In this document: one piece after another, positions 36,240 to 43,891 of the stretch
Numbering within the stretch: position 1 is the first letter of the stretch
How the letters are laid out: every line of letters starts with the position of its first letter
DNA from: Promethearchaeota archaeon
GTDB lineage: Archaea; Asgardarchaeota; Lokiarchaeia; Sigyniarchaeales; Promethearchaeaceae
Direction: 5' to 3'
NCBI GenBank assembly: GCA_016933055.1
Contig: JAFGBS010000009.1
Location: forward strand, 199,590-263,589
Length of the DNA stretch: 64,000 nt
Program-made: the position numbers and the translations under genes
The notes under the pieces: generated by a model
What the model was told of the DNA's origin: nothing
The model's input: the letters and a program-made list of their open reading frames with translations, nothing else
Databases searched by the model: none

Positions 36240-36734
36240 ATGAAATGGTATTTAATTTTAATAATAGTTCTGGGTAGTCTCGGAATTGGATTTTATGTGT
36301 TTCTAAGAATTGTAGATTTGATTTTCGGGGGAAAACCAACAAACTTAGGTTTACAATCTGGAAAGTTATCTCCGATGAAAAAAACTCCCAAAGGCGTAAA
36401 TAGCTACACAGACTATGAACCGCAGAAAATGGCTGCTTTTCCCTACAAAGGAACCAAGGAAACAGCCGTTAAAATGATGGTGAATGTTCTTAAAAATTTA
36501 AAAACATCTCCCCGCATCACCTTTTATGAAATAAATCTGGAAAAAGGTTATATTTGGGCTCGCGATATATCTTTGTTCATGCGCTGGAAAGATGATATAG
36601 AGTTCTACTTTGATGATGATCATATGGTACAATTTAGAAGCTCACCTAGGTATGGGACCTACGATTGGGGTTTTAATCGAAAACGTATGGAATTAATACG
36701 GGATGAATTTTTAAAACAACAATCGACCTATTGA
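36240..36734 (+). CDS. DUF1499 protein with an N-terminal membrane anchor
   Basis: 164 residues with one span at about 3-24, then a soluble part with AAFPYKGTKETAVKMMVNVL and RSSPRYGTYDWGFNRKRMELIRDEF, the ends of the DUF1499 domain (SASRxGxxDxGxNRxR). DUF1499 proteins are small lipocalin-like or unassigned proteins of unknown function. It is likely tethered to the membrane facing inside or out; the position of the positive charges does not settle it. Confidence 0.75.
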   Translation: MKWYLILIIVLGSLGIGFYVFLRIVDLIFGGKPTNLGLQSGKLSPMKKTPKGVNSYTDYEPQKMAAFPYKGTKETAVKMMVNVLKNLKTSPRITFYEINLEKGYIWARDISLFMRWKDDIEFYFDDDHMVQFRSSPRYGTYDWGFNRKRMELIRDEFLKQQSTY

Positions 36735-36784
36735 GGTAGGAATTTGAATTTTTCTGAGATTAAATTTTTAGGAACTACTAATCA

Positions 36785-36794
36785 ATAATATAAT
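36785..36794 (+). promoter_or_regulatory. TATA element of the Rag-type GTPase
   Basis: ATAATATAAT is centred about 26 bases before 36816. The predicted transcription start thus falls on the uncertain start region of the GTPase gene (36811-36821). Confidence 0.45.
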
Positions 36795-36817
36795 CAATAA
36801 TTCACTTGAGTTGAAGA

Positions 36818-37777
36818 ATCATTAAAACCCTCCTTTTCGGTCCCGCAAATGCGGGAAAAACCTCATTAATGCGCAGAGCCTGTCTAGGCTATGCCTTCAC
36901 CAAAGTATCAGACTTAAAACCAACTAAAGGAATTTCCCGGGAGAATTTCATTTTTCGGGGGTTGTTAGAAATCACAATATGGGATTCTGGAGGACAGGAA
37001 ACATACTTGGAAAAATATTTCACCGACCAAAAAGATGCGGTTTTTTCTGAAGTAGAGATACCTATTTTCATGGTAGATTCAATTGTCACCGATTCTCGAG
37101 TAAAGGAGATATTTGATGCTTTTCTGGAAGCTCTCTTGGAATTCTCTCCCCAGACCTTAAACATTTATGTGTTTCTCAATAAAATTGATCTAGAAGAATC
37201 CCAAGAAGATGAAGTCTACAGCATCTTAACTAAGGGTCTGGATAAAACTATATTGGAAAAATGTAAATTCACTCCCGTTTCCGTAAAAACCGGTTCTGCT
37301 CAACACCGCCTTATTGAAATTCTTGATACTCACATCCAAAAATCCCAATTAGAAACCCACAGATTAAATGAAATACGAACCACGCTAGAAAAACTCAAAT
37401 CTCGATTACACTATGAATTATTTTTATTTAATTTACCGGATGGATTGGTTATTTCTTCCACTTTGGGAGAGTTTGAAGTGGAACCATTGAAATACATGAA
37501 ATTGGAACTAGGTTCTTTGGAGTCTAATGTACATTCTGTGTTTTCCGAGATTCTCAAAATGAGATCAGGGAAGATGGTTCCCATAGATCTTTCCCTATTG
37601 GTGTATGAATCCCCTACCCATCTTGTTCTCGTCAAAGATTTTATGGAAACAGCGGTGTTAGTATTCTTTAGTGATGCCAAAAATTACGCCAGTATATCTG
37701 AAATTTTAAAACTATTTACATCAAACAATGAGGATTTGGAATATTTGCGAAAGCTGTTGAAAGTTCGACGATTCTAA
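36818..37777 (+). CDS. Rag/Gtr-type small GTPase with C-terminal roadblock/longin-like part
   Basis: About 319 residues. G1 GPANAGKTS is at 8-16, followed by a G2-like KPTKG, G3 WDSGGQE, G4 NKID and G5 SVKTG. The DSGGQE with a long switch and the KYFTDQKDAVF segment resemble Gtr1/RagA, and the last 120 residues have strands VISSTLGEF and ILKMRSGK-like helices of a roadblock/longin domain. In eukaryotes Rag heterodimers signal amino acid status to TORC1. An ATG lies only after G1 (36869); upstream there is an in-frame TGA at 36812. Start must be ATC 36818 or ATT 36821, or a one-base difference would join TTG AAG (36811). See findings. Its stop abuts the apt stop. Confidence 0.8.
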   Translation: MIKTLLFGPANAGKTSLMRRACLGYAFTKVSDLKPTKGISRENFIFRGLLEITIWDSGGQETYLEKYFTDQKDAVFSEVEIPIFMVDSIVTDSRVKEIFDAFLEALLEFSPQTLNIYVFLNKIDLEESQEDEVYSILTKGLDKTILEKCKFTPVSVKTGSAQHRLIEILDTHIQKSQLETHRLNEIRTTLEKLKSRLHYELFLFNLPDGLVISSTLGEFEVEPLKYMKLELGSLESNVHSVFSEILKMRSGKMVPIDLSLLVYESPTHLVLVKDFMETAVLVFFSDAKNYASISEILKLFTSNNEDLEYLRKLLKVRRF

Positions 37778-38308
37778 TTATTCGTCCTCAACAGGCATTT
37801 TTATAAGAGAGTGTATATCGTATCCCTTTAAATTATCCCTTCCATGCAAACTTCCAGTTAATTCTATTACAAAAATTAACCCCTCTACAATCCCCCCTGC
37901 CTTTTCCACTAACCTGCATGCAGCTGCTGCGGTACCTCCTGTTGCAAGCAAATCATCCAATATTAATACTTTATCGCCACTAGAGATAGCATCGATATGC
38001 ATATGGATAGAATCTGATCCATATTCTAGTTCGTAGGATTCATCAATTGTTGTATAAGGTAGTTTTCCTATTTTTCGGATAAGGACAAACCCCACACCTA
38101 AGAGATATGCAACCACTCCACCAAATACATACCCACGCGCTTCAATAGCCGCTACTTTTATAATCTTTTTCTCTTTATACTGGTTAGCGATTCGTTCACA
38201 AGTTTCTCTAAACGGGATCGCTTCCTTACACAATGTAGTTATATCCTTGAATTGAACTCCATGTTTTGGCCAATTGGGTACATTTCTAATATATTTAGAT
38301 AAATCCAT
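37778..38308 (-). CDS. apt: Adenine phosphoribosyltransferase
   Basis: 176 residues, standard length. FKDITTL, AIEARGYVFGG, VLIRKIGKLPYTT, and the PRPP-binding loop VLILDDLLATGGTAAAA define Apt. It makes AMP from adenine and PRPP. The upstream gene on this strand is the MTA phosphorylase, whose stop TAG directly touches this ATG, so one operon frees adenine and then salvages it. The minus-strand stop abuts the stop of the convergent GTPase gene. Confidence 0.94.
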   Translation of the reverse strand: MDLSKYIRNVPNWPKHGVQFKDITTLCKEAIPFRETCERIANQYKEKKIIKVAAIEARGYVFGGVVAYLLGVGFVLIRKIGKLPYTTIDESYELEYGSDSIHMHIDAISSGDKVLILDDLLATGGTAAAACRLVEKAGGIVEGLIFVIELTGSLHGRDNLKGYDIHSLIKMPVEDE

Positions 38309-39166
38309 CTAGAGGATCGCCCCTTTTAGTGCATCTTTACAACTACATTCTCGTTCGGTTGGAATTTTCGGGATTGCTGTTTCCAGCAGCTTTTTCAAAT
38401 TAATTGCATTCGTTTTCATAGTTTCCAAAACCTCATCAATAGAAACAGCAAGTTTACGAATTGACCCGCCGCACTTGTTACAAGTCTTTCCAAATTCTAC
38501 TACCCCACATTTGTCACATTGAGCTGCCCATACATCCAGATCGGTTACCATAGCTATGGTAGCATAGCACATGGCTTGTTCTGCGGCCAAAGTTACTTCA
38601 GGATAACAAGTCATTCCAATAACATCTCCCCCCCACATGCGAAATACCTTACTCTCAGCACGTGTGGAGAATCTGGGTCCTTCTATGCAAACATAGGTTC
38701 CTCCCTTGGTTATGGGAATTCCTATTTCTTTCCCTACGGAATAGAATATTTCATTCATTGTATTGCAGTATGGATCTGCTTGTGAAATATGACATACAGA
38801 TCCTCCCTCATAAAATGTACTGATACGAGTCCTGGTTCTGTCAATATATTGGTCACAAATTACAAATTGTCCCTTATTCAATTCCTCCCTAAGACTTCCT
38901 ACAGCAGAAGGACTAATAATACGCTGTACTCCTACTGACTTCATTGCCCAAACGTTAGCTCGAAAATTCAACATATGTGGAGGAATGCGATGATCTTTTC
39001 CATGCCGGGGTAGAAATGCTACCTTCTTTCCCTTAAAATATCCAATACTAACAAGATCACTTGGGGCACCGTAAGGGGTGTATACTTTTAATCTTTTCTC
39101 GTCTTCAAGAGTAATATCAGAGCCTGTGCCCCCGATTATTCCTATTTCTACATTATGTTCCATCAT
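38309..39166 (-). CDS. mtnP: 5'-Methylthioadenosine phosphorylase with an inserted four-Cys motif
   Basis: 285 residues. IGGTGSD, PRHGKDHRIPPH (phosphate/sulfur-ribose site), GTYVCIEGPRFSTRAES and GMTCYPEVTLAAE (purine pocket) define MTAP. It splits methylthioadenosine to adenine and methylthioribose-1-phosphate. Between TDLDVWAAQ and SIDEV, where the family has a few residues, there is a Cys217-x2-Cys220-x8-Cys229-x2-Cys232 segment that looks like a small zinc ribbon. The tail has ECSC, a CXC motif also known from a hyperthermophile MTAP that forms disulfides. Apt follows with no gap. Start at 39166 or the next ATG 39163. Confidence 0.9.
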   Translation of the reverse strand: MMEHNVEIGIIGGTGSDITLEDEKRLKVYTPYGAPSDLVSIGYFKGKKVAFLPRHGKDHRIPPHMLNFRANVWAMKSVGVQRIISPSAVGSLREELNKGQFVICDQYIDRTRTRISTFYEGGSVCHISQADPYCNTMNEIFYSVGKEIGIPITKGGTYVCIEGPRFSTRAESKVFRMWGGDVIGMTCYPEVTLAAEQAMCYATIAMVTDLDVWAAQCDKCGVVEFGKTCNKCGGSIRKLAVSIDEVLETMKTNAINLKKLLETAIPKIPTERECSCKDALKGAIL

Positions 39167-39269
39167 AGTCTTTACTCACTTTAAGGTGTATAGGATCATT
39201 TTGACGTATCGCTTAAAAAATGATTTCTTAATGAGAAAATTAATTAGATTTGCTTAATTGGTTCAACTC

Positions 39270-40574
39270 ATGCGTTTGTCATTTTTGGGGTCTTGTCGCG
39301 AGGTTGGTCGTAGTGCAGTATTAGTTGAGTCTGATCAAAATAATGATCGAATCCTTTTGGATTATGGAGTAAAAATGGATGGTACTGAAGACAATTTTCC
39401 AGAACATATACGGGGAAGAGATCTTAGTGCCATAGTTGTTACTCATGCTCACATAGATCACGTAGGTGGGATCCCCATTTTTTTTATATCCGGTTCAGTT
39501 CCTTTGTTCATGACACGGTTGACTCAAGATGTGTCGGATGTATTATTACGAGATATGATTAACATCGCACGTTATAATTCGAATACCGATTTGTTATTTG
39601 ATCGTGAAGTGTTAGGAAGAATGCATCGACATACTCATACACTTAGATATACCGAAAGAGTGAAAGTAGGAAAAGATTCTCATCTAACTTTATTTAACAA
39701 TGGACATATACCAGGGAGTGCAATGGCTCTCGTTGAGATGGATGGTCAAACCATGCTTTATACATCAGATATGAATGCAACGCAAACTCAACTCATGAAT
39801 CCTGTTCACCCCCTTCCGAATAAAATTGATGCCTTAGTCACAGAAAGTACTTACGGAACCACCGATCACGAACCTCGGGAAGAAGTTGAAAAGCGATATA
39901 TTGAGAAAGTTCAAACCGTATTGGAAAATGGAGGAACTGCTTTAACTCCCGCTTTTGGAGTATCTCGTAGTCAAGAAATAATGATGGTGCTTCATAAATA
40001 CATCAATACTAAAAAGTACCCCGTATATGTGGACGGAATGGCTCGGAAAATCGGAAATATCTACAAAAGATATCGGACGTATTTCAGATCCTATGGAGAA
40101 CTACGCAATGCTTTGGAAAAAAGTAACTATATATCGAGAGATAATACTTTTGAGCAACGTCAAGAAGCAAAAAGAGCAAATGCGGCAATTGTGGCTCCTT
40201 CGGGGATGTTAAAAGGCGGTACATCACGTATGTATGCGGAAGCAATTTTGGACGATCCGAATTCTGCAATATTACTGGTTAGTTATCAAATCCCTGGAAC
40301 ACCAGGGGAGATCCTCCTGAAAGAAAATAAATATGTTTACAATAACAATGAGCAAGTCGAAACATCTTGTGAAGTGGAGCTTTTTGACTTTTCGTCTCAC
40401 TCCGGTAAAACTCAATTGATCGATTTTGCAAAAAAGTGTAATTTTGGGGATCAAGAGCGCAGAATTTTTGCAGTACATGGAGAAGAAGAGACTGCCACTG
40501 CTTTATGTAATGAGATGAATGAATTGGGACTTCATGCAGTCGCCCCAACTCAAGGAGAAACTTATAAAATCTAA
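39270..40574 (+). CDS. Beta-CASP metallo-beta-lactamase ribonuclease (aCPSF2-like)
   Basis: 434 residues. Motif 2 reads THAHIDHVGG, motif 4 Asp in YTSDMN, and the beta-CASP part has TESTYG, PAFGVSRSQE, VAPSGML and DFSSHSG near the end. Lacking N-terminal KH domains, it matches the short archaeal aCPSF2 class rather than aCPSF1. Such enzymes cut or trim RNA and act in mRNA decay or 3' end processing. I use the ATG at 39270, about 26 bases after an AATTAATT element, rather than TTG at 39258. Confidence 0.87.
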   Translation: MRLSFLGSCREVGRSAVLVESDQNNDRILLDYGVKMDGTEDNFPEHIRGRDLSAIVVTHAHIDHVGGIPIFFISGSVPLFMTRLTQDVSDVLLRDMINIARYNSNTDLLFDREVLGRMHRHTHTLRYTERVKVGKDSHLTLFNNGHIPGSAMALVEMDGQTMLYTSDMNATQTQLMNPVHPLPNKIDALVTESTYGTTDHEPREEVEKRYIEKVQTVLENGGTALTPAFGVSRSQEIMMVLHKYINTKKYPVYVDGMARKIGNIYKRYRTYFRSYGELRNALEKSNYISRDNTFEQRQEAKRANAAIVAPSGMLKGGTSRMYAEAILDDPNSAILLVSYQIPGTPGEILLKENKYVYNNNEQVETSCEVELFDFSSHSGKTQLIDFAKKCNFGDQERRIFAVHGEEETATALCNEMNELGLHAVAPTQGETYKI

Positions 40575-40591
40575 TCTTTTTGGTTTGATCT

Positions 40592-41686
40592 ATGCGAAAT
40601 TTCAATATGTCTCAAAAAAATATTCATTCACCCACATCCATACGGAGAATAATTTCTAGTCTTATCAAAACGTCTCTGTGGGGGTTTTTTGAAACTCTTA
40701 CCTTGAATTTAGTTCACTTTATTGACCGTTATCTCTGGTCGAATTTTCATACTCGTTTTATGCGCTTAATCCATAATAAGTTTGGGGGGATTGTCACCCC
40801 TTTTGATATAACTTTGGAACCAAATCCCCTTAACCGGAATTGGGAACACCGGACTCCGTATATCCACCATTATCATCAAGGACAGGAAATTCTGCAAAAA
40901 GGGAAAGTAATGATATGGCCTACTCAAGAAATCTTCAATTTAATTATTCGTTCTAACGTAAATCCCTTCGTTTCTATTTGTTACTGTAGAGATCACATGA
41001 AAAAGCATGGTCATCGATGTGAGCTAAATGCCCCTTTACGTACATGTTTAACATTACGACTTCCTCAAAGTGTTTCCTCGATTCGCACTTCAGAAATTCG
41101 ATTAAAAGAACTTCAACAAAAAGCTCTATATAAATTACTACTAAAATGTGAAAAGATTGGCCTGGTGCATCAAGTAATATTTTACGAGAAATACAATACT
41201 TACGTTATTTGCAACTGCTGTCCAGATTGTTGCGAAATTTTAAGTGTGTTTTTTCGAAGTGTTATGGAAATAAAATATCACCAAAAAAAGCTGGATACCT
41301 TGCATTCTTTAGAACTGAGAAAAAAAGATCATTCACTTAATCTCAAGGAACTTAATCAATACCGAGTACTGAAACACTCAAAAAAAAACCATCAAAAAGG
41401 AGCGAATATGAAACCAGTTCCCTTGGTTGCTCAAAGTGCTTTCATCTCAATCCAGAATTCCTCTGGAGAGTGTGTGAATTGTGGAAAATGCGCTGAGCAT
41501 TGCTATTTTGGGGCTAGAATAATGAAAGAAGGGACGCTGCATTATAATCCGGATTTGTGCTATGGTTGTGGATTGTGTGTATCTCGATGTGTGCATTCGG
41601 TTATTGAATTAAAAAAACGCATCAAATCCAAAGAAATGAGTTCAATCGGAATAGGTATTACACATGATCATCCTCACTTTTTGTGA
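40592..41686 (+). CDS. Cysteine-rich protein ending in a two-cluster ferredoxin domain
   Basis: 364 residues. A membrane-associated or amphipathic N-terminus (about 14-60) leads to a middle part with CYCRDHMKKHGHRCELNAP and CNCCPDCCEI, unusual Cys pairs seen in certain archaeal and clostridial Fe-S proteins. The last 80 residues form a 2[4Fe-4S] ferredoxin: CVNCGKCAEHC and CYGCGLCVSRC. The tail HDHPHF is histidine-rich. It probably passes electrons to an unknown partner. The gene is read from ATG 40592, or 40607, 18 bases after the beta-CASP gene. Confidence 0.78.
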   Translation: MRNFNMSQKNIHSPTSIRRIISSLIKTSLWGFFETLTLNLVHFIDRYLWSNFHTRFMRLIHNKFGGIVTPFDITLEPNPLNRNWEHRTPYIHHYHQGQEILQKGKVMIWPTQEIFNLIIRSNVNPFVSICYCRDHMKKHGHRCELNAPLRTCLTLRLPQSVSSIRTSEIRLKELQQKALYKLLLKCEKIGLVHQVIFYEKYNTYVICNCCPDCCEILSVFFRSVMEIKYHQKKLDTLHSLELRKKDHSLNLKELNQYRVLKHSKKNHQKGANMKPVPLVAQSAFISIQNSSGECVNCGKCAEHCYFGARIMKEGTLHYNPDLCYGCGLCVSRCVHSVIELKKRIKSKEMSSIGIGITHDHPHFL

Positions 41687-41801
41687 TAGATAAGAACACT
41701 CCAAGCATTTTCCTTGAAATATACGTTAGTATAGAAAAAGAATATAGGCTTTCAATTTTTAAATAACATAGGATAAAAAGAAAAAAGTAAAAAGAAAAAA
41801 A

Positions 41802-42872
41802 ATGAGTATACGCAGATTTCCCTCGAGAACTAAAGAGCGTAAATTTAGGGCAAGAATCGATAAAAATACTTCACTTTCATTCATTGAAAAAGATTCAGGG
41901 ATTCAATGTATTATTAAAAAAGACTTAACTGAATATGATGTCCATATATTTCCCTCGGAAGCACCCATTACGGGGGACTACTTAAAAAAAGATATTGATC
42001 CGTTTGAAGTTACTCTCGCGGATATTCAAATACTGGAAAAAGAAATTTTCCCTATAGTAATTGCAATACAAGAGATTTTTGGGGAAGACAAAGTCCCTCA
42101 GCTAGGAAAAATTCGATTAGCTATAGGAAGTAACGAGACGGACTATGTTACCATCGATGAGGGAGAATTTGAAGAATATGACTTTTTTCCAAGTATTCAA
42201 GGTCTCGTGGAGTTTCTTAAATCGAATCGAAAAGGAGTTATTGGTTTTGAAGATCGTGAATATCAACCCGAGAAAGGGAATTTGATCTTCTTCAGTAGTA
42301 TTATAAAAAATCCTGATCAAAATATTAAGATGATTGAGCTGAAAATCCTCTCATCACTCCATCAGAGGGGATTATATATGCAAAAACATCATCAATACTA
42401 TGGGCTCCAGTTGTATTTAAATATCAAAGCTGATGAGATAGATGATTTATTCCTCGAATTATTGAAGACTTTAAATATCGATTGGGAGCTCTTATTTTTG
42501 AGGAGAGACCTTTCTATGCAAAATTGGACGGAGATTGAATGTGAACGGAATTCAATTAACTTGAAAAGCTATATACGATCTAAATATGACGCCCTAGGAT
42601 ATTTTGATGTGAACTCGATAATCCGGTTAGTAATCAAAAATGATCTTAGTTTTAAAATTGCTGATCATATTGCTGATTTACTGAATCGATCAAAAATTCA
42701 TCAAGAGGGAGGTCTTCCTAAAGAACGTGGGGAGAACCTTGACAAAGCCGAGATTGCAGCCGCAGCTCAGTTAGCTTGTGCGTATTATGGAGAAAAAAAT
42801 CCTCTGATATTCGATAAGGATGTATCACCTGCGGAAATCGAGAAATTTTCAGCAGAACTTATTAAGATTTAA
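41802..42872 (+). CDS. Unknown 356-residue protein
   Basis: Not recognised. The N-terminal 30 residues are basic (RRFPSRTKERKFRAR). The rest alternates short strands and acidic helices with no catalytic motif I can identify, and it ends with a helix-rich part (EIAAAAQLACAYYGEKNP). No membrane span is visible. It stands between the Fe-S protein and LarE, 44 bases before the latter, so they may share a message. Confidence 0.6.
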   Translation: MSIRRFPSRTKERKFRARIDKNTSLSFIEKDSGIQCIIKKDLTEYDVHIFPSEAPITGDYLKKDIDPFEVTLADIQILEKEIFPIVIAIQEIFGEDKVPQLGKIRLAIGSNETDYVTIDEGEFEEYDFFPSIQGLVEFLKSNRKGVIGFEDREYQPEKGNLIFFSSIIKNPDQNIKMIELKILSSLHQRGLYMQKHHQYYGLQLYLNIKADEIDDLFLELLKTLNIDWELLFLRRDLSMQNWTEIECERNSINLKSYIRSKYDALGYFDVNSIIRLVIKNDLSFKIADHIADLLNRSKIHQEGGLPKERGENLDKAEIAAAAQLACAYYGEKNPLIFDKDVSPAEIEKFSAELIKI

Positions 42873-42916
42873 TTCTTTATCGAAAATTTTTTTTAGTTAA
42901 ACTTCATAGCAATACT

Positions 42917-43792
42917 GTGGTCTCTTATTCAAACCTAGAACAAAAAATCTCGAAATTCAAACAAATATTATCCAAAAAGAAAGTCATTACCGCATTCTCG
43001 GGAGGTATGGATAGTACATTATTGCTTCTACTAGCAAGAAAATTTTCTGCTAAATTCATCCCGGTTTTTTTTTTTGGTCCGATGTTTACAAAAGAAGAAC
43101 TTCATCGTGCCTCTAACTTGTGCAAAATCCTTAAAATCCAGCTAGAAATTATTGATTTTAATCCATTAACACAAAAAGAATTCCAACAAAATCCTCAGAA
43201 TCGGTGTTATTATTGTAAAAAATACATAATGACAGCCCTTCTCCAAATTCAAGATGAATTAGATTATGATATTATCATAGAAGGAACCAACACCACTGAT
43301 TTAGGGGAATTCAGACCTGGATATGATGTATTACAAGAAATGGGAATAGTATCTCCTTTTGTTTTATCGGAATTTTCAAAAAAAGACATACACGATTATT
43401 TGGAATATAGCATCCAAAATCCAGAATGGATACTTGACTCCCCAAATTCCATAAATTCTGTGGAAATCACCGAAATTTTGAAAAATATAGTAAAATCATC
43501 TTCTGGACCTTGTTTATGTTCTAGAATTGACTACGGGGTTGAAATCACGGAAGATAGACTAGTTCGTATTCATCAAGCAGAAAAATTTCTGGAGGCAACT
43601 TTCAATTTAGAACAAGTACGTGTTCGTCTTCATTCCCACGACTTGATTCGAATCGAAGTTCCTAAATATCAACTCCTTAACATTCTTAGGTCCGAGGTAA
43701 TCAATCAGATTACATTGAAGCTTAAGGAATTAGGATTTTCTTTCATTACGGTAGATTTAGAGGGTTTTCGTAGTGGAAGTTTTAACCAATAA
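42917..43792 (+). CDS. larE: LarE-type ATP-dependent sulfur transferase
   Basis: 291 residues. The PP-loop SGGMDST is at 28-34, followed by CYYCKK, EGTNTTDLGEFRPG and SSGPCLCSRIDYG. LarE uses AMP activation and gives sulfur from its own cysteine for the nickel-pincer cofactor; Cys199 or Cys201 here is at the place of that sacrificial cysteine. LarB and LarC are not in the window. Start is GTG at 42917. NAD synthetase/GMP synthase-type PP-loop proteins are the alternative, but the Cys pattern favours LarE. Confidence 0.83.
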   Translation: MVSYSNLEQKISKFKQILSKKKVITAFSGGMDSTLLLLLARKFSAKFIPVFFFGPMFTKEELHRASNLCKILKIQLEIIDFNPLTQKEFQQNPQNRCYYCKKYIMTALLQIQDELDYDIIIEGTNTTDLGEFRPGYDVLQEMGIVSPFVLSEFSKKDIHDYLEYSIQNPEWILDSPNSINSVEITEILKNIVKSSSGPCLCSRIDYGVEITEDRLVRIHQAEKFLEATFNLEQVRVRLHSHDLIRIEVPKYQLLNILRSEVINQITLKLKELGFSFITVDLEGFRSGSFNQ

Positions 43793-43891
43793 CTTTATAT
43801 TTTTCTTGGTTGACCTTGTATTTGTCTCCATCGGGTAATTTTCCCCAATTACTTTATTTCAATAACTCCCCCAATTTCCGATGGAGACCAT

